NCBI RefSeq assembly: GCF_019799925.1
Contig: NZ_JABGCG010000003.1
Span: 62,001-126,000, forward strand
DNA: 64,000 nt
DNA from: Blastococcus sp. CPCC 205250
GTDB lineage: Bacteria > Actinomycetota > Actinomycetes > Mycobacteriales > Geodermatophilaceae
Direction: 5' to 3'
The notes beneath the pieces are model-generated. The model did not search any database. It was not told the origin of the DNA and worked only from the letters and a program-made list of their open reading frames with translations. The position numbers and the translations under genes were made by a program. Within the stretch, counting starts at the first letter, position 1; every line of letters begins with the position of its first letter. Of this stretch, positions 1 to 7,411 are shown piece after piece.

Positions 1-1562
1 TGATCGTCACGCCGGGCCGGTGCTGGCTGCCCGAGCGGACCTGGGGCTGGGCGGTGCAGCTGTACGCGGCCCGCAGCCGGGGCAGCTGGGGCATCGGCGA
101 CCTCGCCGACCTGCGCGCGATCCGCGAGATGGCCGCCGCGCAGGGCGCCGGCTTCGTGCTCATCAACCCGCTGCACGCGGTGGCCCCCACGCCGCAGCAG
201 GAGGCCAGCCCCTACCTGCCGGCCACTCGCCGCTTCCGCAACCCGATCTACCTGCGGGTGACCGAGGTCCCCGGGGCGTCCGCCGTCGACGTGGAGGACG
301 ACGCCGGCCGCGCGCTGTCCGACGCCGAGCTCATCGAGCGCGACGCGATCTGGGCCCGCAAGCGCGCCGTGCTGCGGCGGGTCTTCGACGCGACCGGCCG
401 CGACGACCCGGCCTTCCCCGACTGGTGGTGGCACCAGGGCCAGAAGCTGCAGGACTGGGCCACCTGGTGCGCGATCGCCGACGAGCACGGCCCCGACTGG
501 CACACCTGGCCGGAGGAGCTGCGCGACCCGCGCGGCGAGGCGGTCGCCCGGTTCGTCGCCGGGCACGAGCGCGACGTCGCCTTCCACGCCTGGCTGCAGT
601 GGTGCCTGCACCTCCAGCTGGAAGCGGCCACCGAGGGCATGACGGTGATCCAGGACCTGCCCATCGGCGTCGCCGGCGGCGGCGCCGACGCCTGGACCTG
701 GCAGGACGTGCTGGCCCAGGGCGTCAGCGTCGGCGCGCCGCCGGACGCGTTCAACTCCCAGGGCCAGGACTGGGGCTCGCCCCCGCTGGTGCCCTGGCGG
801 CTGCGCGCGGCGGACTACGAGCCGTTCGTCCAGTCGATCCGCGCCACGATGGCCGGCGCCGGTGGCCTGCGCATCGACCACGTCATGGGCCTGTTCCGGC
901 TGTGGTGGGTGCCCTCGGCGGGCCCTGGTGTCAGTGGCGGAGCCGCGGACGGCGCCTACGTGCGGTACCCGGCCGAGGACCTGCTCGGCATCGTCGCGCT
1001 GGAGAGCCACCGGGCGCAGGCGCTGGTCGTCGGCGAGGACCTCGGCACGGTCGAGGAGGGCGTGCGCGAGGCGATGGCCGAGCACGGCGTGCTCAGCTAC
1101 CGGCTGCTGTGGTTCGAGGACGACGAGCCCGCGCAGTGGCCGACCGAGGCGATGGCCGCGATCAGCACCCACGACCTGCCGACCGTCGCCGGTCTGTGGA
1201 CCGGCGCCGACATCGCCGAGCAGCGCGAGCACGGCACGGGCACCGACGAGGAGCTCGAGCGCGGCCGCACCGAGCTGCTCGGCCGGCTGCGCGGGGTGAA
1301 GAAGAAGGCCAAGCCGGAGACCGCGGTGCGCAAGGCGCACGAGGCCCTGGCGACAGCACCGTCGCTGCTCCTGTCGGCCACCCTGGAGGACGCCGTCGCC
1401 GACGAGCGCCGGCCGAACATGCCCGGCGCGGCCGAGCGGCCGAACTGGTCGCTGCCGCTGCCGGTGCCGGTGGACGACCTCCCCCGGCACGAGTTGCTGC
1501 AGACCGTGGCCCGCACCCTGGCCGACGGGGTCTCCGGCGGCAGCTCGGACGCCACCGCCTGA
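1..1562 (+). CDS. malQ: 4-alpha-glucanotransferase (amylomaltase), 5'-truncated
   Basis: Disproportionating glucanotransferase (GH77) that moves maltodextrin chains between alpha-1,4-glucans in the cytoplasm. The window opens inside the gene: the frame is open from base 3, so about 519 C-terminal residues are present and the N-terminus lies upstream. Visible family motifs are RSRGSWGIGDL near the start of the catalytic barrel, GLRIDHVMGLFRLWW carrying the nucleophile Asp, VGEDLGTV carrying the acid/base Glu, and STHDLPTV carrying the third carboxylate. The TGA at 1560-1562 is followed by a perfect 16-bp hairpin shared with the convergent nuclease gene. The assignment is secure from the motifs; the true start is not visible. 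Confidence 0.94.
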   Translation, partial: IVTPGRCWLPERTWGWAVQLYAARSRGSWGIGDLADLRAIREMAAAQGAGFVLINPLHAVAPTPQQEASPYLPATRRFRNPIYLRVTEVPGASAVDVEDDAGRALSDAELIERDAIWARKRAVLRRVFDATGRDDPAFPDWWWHQGQKLQDWATWCAIADEHGPDWHTWPEELRDPRGEAVARFVAGHERDVAFHAWLQWCLHLQLEAATEGMTVIQDLPIGVAGGGADAWTWQDVLAQGVSVGAPPDAFNSQGQDWGSPPLVPWRLRAADYEPFVQSIRATMAGAGGLRIDHVMGLFRLWWVPSAGPGVSGGAADGAYVRYPAEDLLGIVALESHRAQALVVGEDLGTVEEGVREAMAEHGVLSYRLLWFEDDEPAQWPTEAMAAISTHDLPTVAGLWTGADIAEQREHGTGTDEELERGRTELLGRLRGVKKKAKPETAVRKAHEALATAPSLLLSATLEDAVADERRPNMPGAAERPNWSLPLPVPVDDLPRHELLQTVARTLADGVSGGSSDATA

Positions 1563-1567
1563 GACGG

Positions 1568-1603
1568 GTCCGGCGCGGGCACCGGACGGTGCCCGCGCCG
1601 GAC
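1568..1603. terminator. Bidirectional hairpin terminator between malQ and the nuclease gene
   Basis: Perfect 16-bp inverted repeat (GTCCGGCGCGGGCACC and its complement) around a 4-base GGAC loop. It lies 5 bases after the malQ stop and 15 bases from the stop of the convergent nuclease gene. No T-tract is visible on either side, as is common in high-GC actinobacteria. Termination is inferred from position and stem stability. Confidence 0.75.
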
Positions 1604-1618
1604 GCGGTCAGCGGCGGG

Positions 1619-4270
1619 TCAGGACTCGGCGCCCTCCTGCTCGGCGGAGCCCGTGCCGCGGCCCTGGTCGAGCACGTCGGTGCCCGGGCCGCCGATCAGC
1701 CGGTCGTCGCCGTTGCCGCCGGCGAGCCGGTCGTCGCCGAAGCCACCGGAGAGGACGTCGGCGCCGTTGTCGCCGGCCAGGGTGTCGTCGCCGGCGCCAC
1801 CGCAGATGACGTCGTCGGCGTTGCCGCCGGTGATGGTGTCGTCCCCGCCGAGACCCATGATCACGTCGGCGCGGTTGGTGCCCCGCAGGACGTCGTCCCC
1901 GTCGGTGCCGACGATGGTGGGCACCAGGCCCTGGCAGCGCTCGGCGAGGTCGATGCCGAGCACGAGCGGGTCGTGGTCGCTGGACCGGTACGGGTCTGCC
2001 GCGTACAGCTCCGGGTCGCCGTAGTACTGGTAGGCGAAGGACTCGACGGCGTTGATGTTCCAGTGCGCCAGGTCGGTGACCTTCGGCGTGAGCTCGGCGG
2101 TGGCCAGCGCGTGGTCCAGCGAGCCGGACTGGTCGTCGAACACGTAGCTGTACCGGCCGGGGTCGAGCAGCTCCCCGAGGTCGGTGTAGCCGGCCCCGCG
2201 CAGCGTCTCGATCGGGTCCTCCTGCGTGTAGGCGTTGAAGTCGCCCATCAGCAGGACGTCGGGGTCCCCGGTCTCCGCGCGCAGCCGCTCCGCGAAAGCG
2301 GCCAGAGACTCCGCCTGCCGCACCCGGTCGCCGTTCCAGGCGCCCTGCCCGTCCCCGTCGTCGACGTTGTCGCCGCTGGGCGCCGGGTCGTCGCCCGGGT
2401 TCTTCGACTTGAAGTGGTTGGCCACGACCGTGAACGTGTCGCCGTCGGCCACGAAGGTCTGCGCGATCGGCTCGCGCGCGTTGTCGAACGCCTCCTCGTC
2501 CACGTGCCCGACCGGCTCGCCCACGGGCTGGACGACGTCGGCGCGGTAGACGATCCCGTTGCGGATGACGTCGCGGTCGACGGCGTACAGGTCCTCCGGC
2601 AGCGGCACGTACGCCCAGACCTGGCCGCCGCCCGCCGCCTCGTTCAGCCGGCGCACCAGGTCGGCCAGCGCGCGGTCGGCGTCGCCGGGGCTGTAGCCGG
2701 TGGAGTCGGTGTCCTCGATCTCCATCAGCGTGACGATCTCCGCGTCCAGGGCCAGGATCGCCGGCACGATCTTGCCGGCCTGCAGCTCCAGCTGCTCGGG
2801 GCTGCGCGCGCCCCGGCCCTCGCCCCCGAAGGTGAGGAAGTAGTTGAGGACGTTGAACGCCGCGACCTGCAGGTCGCCGCCGACCTCGTCCGGGGCCGCC
2901 GGGCGGGTGTCCTGCGGCGCGAACACTCCGTCGGCCGTCCCGTCGGCCGGCTGCAGACGCCACTGGTCGAAGCCGTACCCGAGCACGAGCGGCTCGGTGA
3001 AGTCCGGCTCGTCGCCCACGCGCACCGGGGTCTCCGGCGACAGGTACGGGGCGGTGGTGGTGCTGACCCGCGCGCTGCGGCCGTCGTCGAGCACGATCCG
3101 GCGCAGCCGGTTGCCCTCGGCGACCGCCGCGGCCTCGGGGGTGCCCGGCCGGGCGAGCTCCGTGGGCTGCACGAGCAGGCCGCCCTCGGAGAGGGTCAGC
3201 TCGCCGAAGCTGGTCAGGTCGAAGACCTCGCTGACCGTCAGCGTGTCCACCGGCTCGACCAGCATGCCCTCGAGCCGCTCGCGCGCCGCGTCGTCCGCCG
3301 GCAGGTCCAGGGCCGCGGGCTCGGGCAGGTCGGCGGCGGTGCCGTCCGCGCAGACCTGCGCGTCCTCGCGGGAGCTGACCTGCGTCTGGCCGAAGTACTC
3401 CTGCGCCTCGCCGGTGACCGCCACGGTGTCCCCGAGGTCGACCGCGAGCGGGCTGAAGACGAACACGCCGTCGGAGGTCGCCGGGTCGCCGTCGGGGTCG
3501 ACGTCCTGCAGGTAGAAGCCGGAGAGCCCGGGCACGTCGCCGACGACGACGCCGCGCACGGTGACCTGCCGCCCCTCCAGCGGCGTCGTCTCCCCCGTGC
3601 CCTGCACCGCACCGATCCGGTGGGTGACCGGGACGTCGCAGGGCTCGGCCGGGTCGGGGTCGGGGTCCGGCCCACCGGACGGCGCGGGGTTGACCGCCCC
3701 CGGCGTCGCCGGCGCGGGACCGGCCCAGACGAGCGCGCCGGTCGTGGGGTCGTAGGCGCGCGACAGGGACTGCCCCTCCGGGACCGCGTCCTCCGAGACG
3801 CCGATGTCGGTACTCGTGGCGCCGTCGGCCGGCCCGCCGGACGCGGTCAGGACGCCCTCGTAGGAGAGGAACTCCAGCACCTCGGTGCCGCGGACGAGGG
3901 CCACGCCGTCCGGGGCACCGTTCTGGATGCCGTTGGCCGGATACGTCACCACGGCGACGGCCGGTGCGTCCGCCGGCGCCGTCACGGCGGGCAGGGCGTC
4001 GGTGTCGTACACGGCCCCGGTGCTGCCGTTGTAGAGGACGACGGAGAGACCGGCCGAGCTGGTGCCGGGCGGGAGGTGGACCTCGACGAACTCGCCGGTG
4101 TCGGTGCCGGCGTCGTCGTAGTGGATCTCCGAGATGTACGGCGCGGAGGGCGGGGCGGCCGACGCGGCCGTCGGAGCCGCCACCGCGGCGACGGCGGCCG
4201 CGACCGCGGCCGTCGAGGCCAGGACGGTGCGGCGCGCCGGGGAGCGGCGGCAGCCAGGGGGTACGGGCAC
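1619..4270 (-). CDS. Secreted ExeM/NucH-family extracellular endonuclease with RTX-type repeats
   Basis: 883 residues. The N-terminus has an Arg-rich start and an Ala-rich hydrophobic stretch ending near residue 38, a likely (Tat-like or Sec) signal peptide. A lamin-tail-like domain follows (ISEIHYDDAG, EFVEVHLP). An ExeM OB-like region is next, then an endonuclease/exonuclease/phosphatase domain with AAFNVLNYF, LMEIEDTDSTG, VANHFKSKNPGDD, LLMGDFNAYTQEDP, SLDHALAT and SSDHDPLV. From about residue 785 the protein is Gly/Asp nonapeptide repeats (GGDDTITGG, GAGDDTLAG, GNGDDRLIG), the calcium-binding RTX type. It probably degrades extracellular DNA for phosphate and nucleosides, fitting the divergent secreted nucleotidase and the PHO-like box between them. 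The repeat count is low for an RTX protein. The exact substrate is inferred. Confidence 0.9.
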   Translation of the reverse strand: MPVPPGCRRSPARRTVLASTAAVAAAVAAVAAPTAASAAPPSAPYISEIHYDDAGTDTGEFVEVHLPPGTSSAGLSVVLYNGSTGAVYDTDALPAVTAPADAPAVAVVTYPANGIQNGAPDGVALVRGTEVLEFLSYEGVLTASGGPADGATSTDIGVSEDAVPEGQSLSRAYDPTTGALVWAGPAPATPGAVNPAPSGGPDPDPDPAEPCDVPVTHRIGAVQGTGETTPLEGRQVTVRGVVVGDVPGLSGFYLQDVDPDGDPATSDGVFVFSPLAVDLGDTVAVTGEAQEYFGQTQVSSREDAQVCADGTAADLPEPAALDLPADDAARERLEGMLVEPVDTLTVSEVFDLTSFGELTLSEGGLLVQPTELARPGTPEAAAVAEGNRLRRIVLDDGRSARVSTTTAPYLSPETPVRVGDEPDFTEPLVLGYGFDQWRLQPADGTADGVFAPQDTRPAAPDEVGGDLQVAAFNVLNYFLTFGGEGRGARSPEQLELQAGKIVPAILALDAEIVTLMEIEDTDSTGYSPGDADRALADLVRRLNEAAGGGQVWAYVPLPEDLYAVDRDVIRNGIVYRADVVQPVGEPVGHVDEEAFDNAREPIAQTFVADGDTFTVVANHFKSKNPGDDPAPSGDNVDDGDGQGAWNGDRVRQAESLAAFAERLRAETGDPDVLLMGDFNAYTQEDPIETLRGAGYTDLGELLDPGRYSYVFDDQSGSLDHALATAELTPKVTDLAHWNINAVESFAYQYYGDPELYAADPYRSSDHDPLVLGIDLAERCQGLVPTIVGTDGDDVLRGTNRADVIMGLGGDDTITGGNADDVICGGAGDDTLAGDNGADVLSGGFGDDRLAGGNGDDRLIGGPGTDVLDQGRGTGSAEQEGAES
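1660..1905 (-). repeat. RTX-encoding tandem repeat inside the nuclease gene
   Basis: About nine imperfect 27-base coding repeats specify the GGxGxDxLx nonapeptides at the C-terminus of the nuclease. The sequence alternates Gly and Asp codons (many GAC GAC), and the repeats drift in sequence between copies. This is ordinary for calcium-binding RTX tails. Confidence 0.8.
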
Positions 4271-4316
4271 GAGCTGTCCTTCCGAGGGACGACGGGACGC
4301 ACTGGACCGTAGGAGC

Positions 4317-4338
4317 CCAAGGTGAACCCAAGGTGACC
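4317..4338 (-). promoter_or_regulatory. Candidate PhoP (PHO) box, two 11-nt direct repeat units
   Basis: Read on the minus strand, two adjacent 11-base units GGTCACCTTGG and GTTCACCTTGG match the Streptomyces PhoP direct-repeat core GTTCACC-N4 at the canonical 11-base period. Toward the nuclease gene there is a TANNNT element (TACGGT, 4312-4307) five bases after the second unit. On the other strand TATGAC at 4341-4346 could serve the nucleotidase. The box therefore sits where it could control both divergent secreted enzymes under phosphate limitation. The match is seen directly; the regulation is inferred. Confidence 0.7.
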
Positions 4339-4452
4339 AACTATGACGTTGAGTGACCGAAACGCTGGCCGAGACCTCATCTCGTCGTCATGTCGTGGTC
4401 ACATCGAGAAGGAACCGTCCGTAACGCTCAGCACCCCGACACCCGGAGCGTC

Positions 4453-6267
4453 ATGCCTTCTCGCGCCCTCCGCCGCGGCACCGTGGTCTTCACGGTCGCC
4501 GCCGCGGCTCTCACCAGCGGCACCCTCGCCGGCACCGCCTCGGCGAAGCCCCCGGCCGGCTCCCCCGCGGCCGACCGGCCGGACTTCACCCTCACGATCC
4601 TGCACGCCAACGACCTCGAGTCCGCGCTCCTGCCGGTCACCGGCGCCGACGGCGGGACGTACGGCGGGGCGGACCGATTCGTCGAGCTGATGCAGCAGCA
4701 GCAGCAGCACGCGGCGGTCACCGGCCGTCCCGGCGAGGGCCAGGCCGGCAAGCGCGGCGTCCTCACCGTCTCGGCCGGCGACAACTTCCTCCCCGGCGCC
4801 CAGCTGGCGGCGAGCCAGGAGGAGGGCGCCCCGAACTACGACGCCATCGCCTTCGACGCCGCCGGGTTCGACGTCTCGATCCTCGGCAACCACGACTTCG
4901 ACCTGGGCCCCGACTTCCTCGCCGACTGGCTCGCCGACGTCGACGACACCACCTTCGTCTCGCACAACCTCGGCTTCCAGGACGAGCCCGCGCTCCTCGC
5001 TCGCGTCCAGGACGGCACGATCGTGACCAGCCACGTGGAGCGCATCCGCGGCGAGCAGGTCGGCGTCATCGGCCTCACCACGCCGGACCTGCCGCGGCTC
5101 ACCAGTTCCCGCGGCGTGACGGTCGACCCCGACCTCGCCGGGATCGCCAACGCCCAGGCCGCGGCGTACGAGGCGGCCGGCGTGGACAAGGTCGTCCTGG
5201 TGTCGCACCTGCAGGACATCGACAACGAGCTGGCCCTCGCCGGCGAGCTCTCCGGCGTCGACGTCATCGTCGGCGGCGGCGGCCACGAGCTCCTGGCCTC
5301 CGAGGGCGACCCGATCGTGCCCAACGGCACCACGGTGTACGGCACCTACCCGCTGACCCCGACCGACGCGGACGGCGAGGTCGTCCCCGTCGTGACGACC
5401 GCCGCGCTGTACACGTACGTCGGCCGGCTGGTCGTGACCTTCGACGACGAGGGCGAGCTGCTCTCCGTGGACGAGGCGGCCTCCCGGCCGATCCCGGTCG
5501 CCGCGCAGGGCGCGGACGCCGTCCAGCCCGACGCGGCGATCACCGAGCAGGTCGTGCAGCCGGTCCAGGCCTACACCGCCGAGCTGGCCGAGACCGTCGT
5601 CGCCACCTCCGAGGTGCCGCTCAACGGCATCCGCAACGACGTCCGCAGCCGGGAGACCAACCTCGGGAACCTGGCCACGGACGCCCTGCTCGCGGCCGGG
5701 CAGCGCGAGGCCGAGGCCGCGGGCGTGACCGCGCCCGTGGTGGCGCTGCAGAACGGCGGCGGCATCCGCAACGCCTCCGTCCTGCCCGCGGGTCCGATCA
5801 CGGCGCTGGACACCTACACGGTGCTGCCGTTCGCCAACTTCGTCGCGGTCGCGCCGGCCATGCCGGTGGAGACCTTCATCGCCGGCGTGGAGCACGGGCT
5901 GTCCGGCGCGGTCACCGGAGGCGTCCTCCAGCCGGCCGGCTCCTTCGCCCAGGCTGCGGGCTACCGGGTGAGCTACGACCCGGCGCAGCCGGCCGGCTCG
6001 CGGATCGTGGACCTGGTGCTCGACGACGGCACGGTGCTCGTCGAGGACGGCGTGGCGACCGGGGCGCTGGACAACCTGTCGGTCGCGACGATCGACTTCC
6101 TCCTGCGCGGCGGCGACGGCTACCCCTTCGACGGGGTCGACTTCACCGTCCTGCCGGTCACCTACCAGGAGGCGTTCGAGACCTACCTGGTCGGGGACCT
6201 CGGTGGCCAGGTCACCGCTGCCGACTACCCCGAGGGCGGCGAGGGCCGGATCACCCCGGTCGCCTGA
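4453..6267 (+). CDS. Secreted 5'-nucleotidase / UDP-sugar hydrolase family protein
   Basis: 604 residues from the ATG at 4453, chosen because GGAG lies 4 bases upstream and a clean signal peptide follows (RALRRGT, hydrophobic Ala/Val/Thr stretch, cleavage near TASA). An upstream ATG at 4390 lacks a ribosome-binding site. The N-terminal calcineurin-like phosphoesterase domain has LTILHANDLES, VSAGDNF, ILGNHDFDLG and VSHLQDIDN, which hold the dinuclear metal ligands. The C-terminal nucleotide-binding domain has ETNLGNLATDALL and NGGGIRN. It should release phosphate from nucleotides outside the cell, complementing the divergent nuclease. A short poly-Gln run (MQQQQQQH) lies near residue 82. No sortase or lipobox anchor is seen, so the enzyme is likely free. 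Confidence 0.9.
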   Translation: MPSRALRRGTVVFTVAAAALTSGTLAGTASAKPPAGSPAADRPDFTLTILHANDLESALLPVTGADGGTYGGADRFVELMQQQQQHAAVTGRPGEGQAGKRGVLTVSAGDNFLPGAQLAASQEEGAPNYDAIAFDAAGFDVSILGNHDFDLGPDFLADWLADVDDTTFVSHNLGFQDEPALLARVQDGTIVTSHVERIRGEQVGVIGLTTPDLPRLTSSRGVTVDPDLAGIANAQAAAYEAAGVDKVVLVSHLQDIDNELALAGELSGVDVIVGGGGHELLASEGDPIVPNGTTVYGTYPLTPTDADGEVVPVVTTAALYTYVGRLVVTFDDEGELLSVDEAASRPIPVAAQGADAVQPDAAITEQVVQPVQAYTAELAETVVATSEVPLNGIRNDVRSRETNLGNLATDALLAAGQREAEAAGVTAPVVALQNGGGIRNASVLPAGPITALDTYTVLPFANFVAVAPAMPVETFIAGVEHGLSGAVTGGVLQPAGSFAQAAGYRVSYDPAQPAGSRIVDLVLDDGTVLVEDGVATGALDNLSVATIDFLLRGGDGYPFDGVDFTVLPVTYQEAFETYLVGDLGGQVTAADYPEGGEGRITPVA

Positions 6268-6284
6268 CCCGCACGACACAACGC

Positions 6285-6320
6285 ACGGGCGCCCTCTCCG
6301 GATCCGGGGAGGGCGCCCGT
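6285..6320 (+). terminator. Hairpin terminator after the nucleotidase gene
   Basis: 15-base arms ACGGGCGCCCTCTCC and GGGGAGGGCGCCCGT pair with one T/G wobble around a GGATCC loop, 18 bases after the nucleotidase stop. No T-run follows. Confidence 0.7.
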
Positions 6321-6427
6321 CGCCGTCCGGCTGCTACCCCGGCTCCTCGGCCGACGCCACGCCGTCCGCGCCCGACGCGCCGGCGGGCCGCCGGCGCCCT
6401 GACCCGGCGCACCTCTCCCTCGCGGAG

Positions 6428-6465
6428 GCTCGTGCTCTGCCCACCACCGTGGGCAGAGCACGAGC
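6428..6465. terminator. Perfect 17-bp hairpin next to a broken excalibur gene
   Basis: Arms GCTCGTGCTCTGCCCAC and GTGGGCAGAGCACGAGC are perfectly complementary with a CACC loop. The hairpin sits just past the GDGIGCE end of the broken excalibur reading frame (minus strand), where a terminator would be expected. Function is inferred from position. Confidence 0.6.
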
Positions 6466-6469
6466 GCGC

Positions 6470-6651
6470 CGAGACCTCCTCGCAGCCGATCCCATCCCCG
6501 TCCGGGTCGAGTGGGTGCCGTACCCAGGGTCCGCGACGCGGACGGGTGCCGCCCCGGCGGCACGCGCCGCCGAGCAGTTCTGGGAGTACGGGGCCGGAGC
6601 AGGCGCGGGTGCCGGTGCCGGTGCTGCGTCGTCCCACTCGTCCCGGTCGCC
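6470..6651 (-). pseudogene. Excalibur (calcium-binding) domain remnant, frameshifted
   Basis: On the minus strand one frame reads an (Ala-Pro)n linker followed by YSQNCSAARAAGAAPV and ADPGYGTH. The adjacent frame then supplies HPLDPDGDGIGCE. Together these are the conserved cysteine-bracketed excalibur domain with its DxDxDG calcium loop, but they lie in two frames joined near 6509-6512. One extra base there would restore the typical GYGTHLDPDGDGIGCE reading. The first frame also meets a TGA near 6653 with no start codon after it, so the secretion signal is missing too. Seen: both halves in neighbouring frames. Inferred: a decayed secreted excalibur protein, or a sequencing error plus an unrecognised start. 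Confidence 0.6.
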
Positions 6652-6667
6652 TCAGGGGTCGTGTCGA

Positions 6668-6683
6668 CCGAACACGTGTTCGA
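6668..6683 (+). promoter_or_regulatory. Candidate LexA (SOS) box
   Basis: CCGAACACGTGTTCGA matches the actinobacterial/mycobacterial SOS box TCGAAC-N4-GTTCGA at every fixed base except the first, and its 14-base core is a perfect palindrome. It ends 33 bases before the ATG of the small gene at 6717, a usual promoter position. DNA-damage control is inferred from the motif alone. Confidence 0.65.
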
Positions 6684-6716
6684 CCGCCGTGCCAGACTCA
6701 CCGTGTGGCAGGCGGC

Positions 6717-7091
6717 ATGAACCCGGGGCGCTCCGGTCGCTCGCTGGGTGAGCGGGCGGCCCGCTCGGGCGTCCCGCCGGCCGCGGAGGACTGGGACGCC
6801 CCGTTCCCGCAGACCGCCGCCGCACCGGCCGCCGCGCCGTCCCCTCCGCCGCCGCCGGACGTGCGCGACCTGCCCGCCCCGCCGCCCGTGGTCCGCCGGG
6901 CCGACGGGCGGGGCCGGCACTGCTGGGTGCACGACCCGCCCGGTGCCCCCGGGGTCTGGCCGGGGCTGCTGGTCGAGTGGCGGCAGACCGACGAGGGCTG
7001 GCACGGCCGGGTGGCCTTCACCGTGGCCGGCCGCGCGGGGTCGGTGCTGATGGAGGCCTGGCTGCCGGCCGCCTCCCTCGAGCAGCGCTGA
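6717..7091 (+). CDS. Uncharacterised 124-residue protein, probably SOS-controlled
   Basis: The ATG at 6717 opens a 124-residue protein; a GTG four codons earlier is an alternative. The N-terminal 55 residues are low-complexity Ala/Pro-rich. The conserved-looking part runs from VVRRADGRGRHCWV through PGVWPGLLVEWRQTDEGW to GRVAFTVAG and LMEAWLPAASL, a small beta-rich fold I cannot name. The strong SOS-like box upstream suggests induction by DNA damage. I have a weak recollection of similar small proteins beside dnaE2/imuB mutasome genes in other actinobacteria, but no such genes are here. No signal peptide or membrane segment is visible. Confidence 0.7.
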   Translation: MNPGRSGRSLGERAARSGVPPAAEDWDAPFPQTAAAPAAAPSPPPPPDVRDLPAPPPVVRRADGRGRHCWVHDPPGAPGVWPGLLVEWRQTDEGWHGRVAFTVAGRAGSVLMEAWLPAASLEQR

Positions 7092-7168
7092 GCCGACCTG
7101 CGCGGTTACCGCGGGCGACGCCGGGCTATGGCCCCGGTGGACACACCCGAGAGAGCGGAGGAACCGCG

Positions 7169-7369
7169 ATGAGCACCCCGGACGAGCCGACGCTCGACGA
7201 CGTCATCGACCCCCAGGAGTCGGCGCCACGCGACCGCACGCAGCACGCGGGCGGCTACGAGCGCCCCAACGACGACGCGCTGCAGCACCGCACCGAGCAG
7301 GAGCGGCAGGCCGTCGACGCCGACGACGCCGACCCGGCCGGTGACCAGATCCACTCGGCCGAGGCCTGA
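7169..7369 (+). CDS. Small acidic hypothetical protein (66 aa)
   Basis: ATG at 7169 with GGAGGAA seven bases upstream, an excellent ribosome-binding site. The product is very acidic and hydrophilic (MSTPDEPTLDDVIDPQESAP and QAVDADDADPAGDQIHSAEA) with no membrane segment or cysteine, and is probably intrinsically disordered. A strong bidirectional terminator follows 7 bases after the stop. Function unknown; small acidic proteins of this type are widespread in the order. Confidence 0.7.
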   Translation: MSTPDEPTLDDVIDPQESAPRDRTQHAGGYERPNDDALQHRTEQERQAVDADDADPAGDQIHSAEA

Positions 7370-7375
7370 GCGACC

Positions 7376-7410
7376 GGCGGCGCCCACCCCGGCCCGGGGT
7401 GGGCGCCGCC
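7376..7410. terminator. Bidirectional terminator, perfect 15-bp stem
   Basis: Arms GGCGGCGCCCACCCC and GGGGTGGGCGCCGCC pair perfectly around a 5-base GGCCC loop, filling the 42-base gap between the convergent small acidic gene and the MFS transporter gene. Confidence 0.8.
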
Positions 7411-7411
7411 G

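Noticed and set aside
1660..1905. CRISPR-like repeat array
   Set aside because: The repeats are imperfect, in frame and encode RTX nonapeptides; there are no spacers.
20..4312. Very long open frame on the plus strand (about 1430 codons) over malQ and the nuclease gene
   Set aside because: It is Arg/Ala/Gly filler without domains, antisense to the nuclease gene, and an effect of high GC content.
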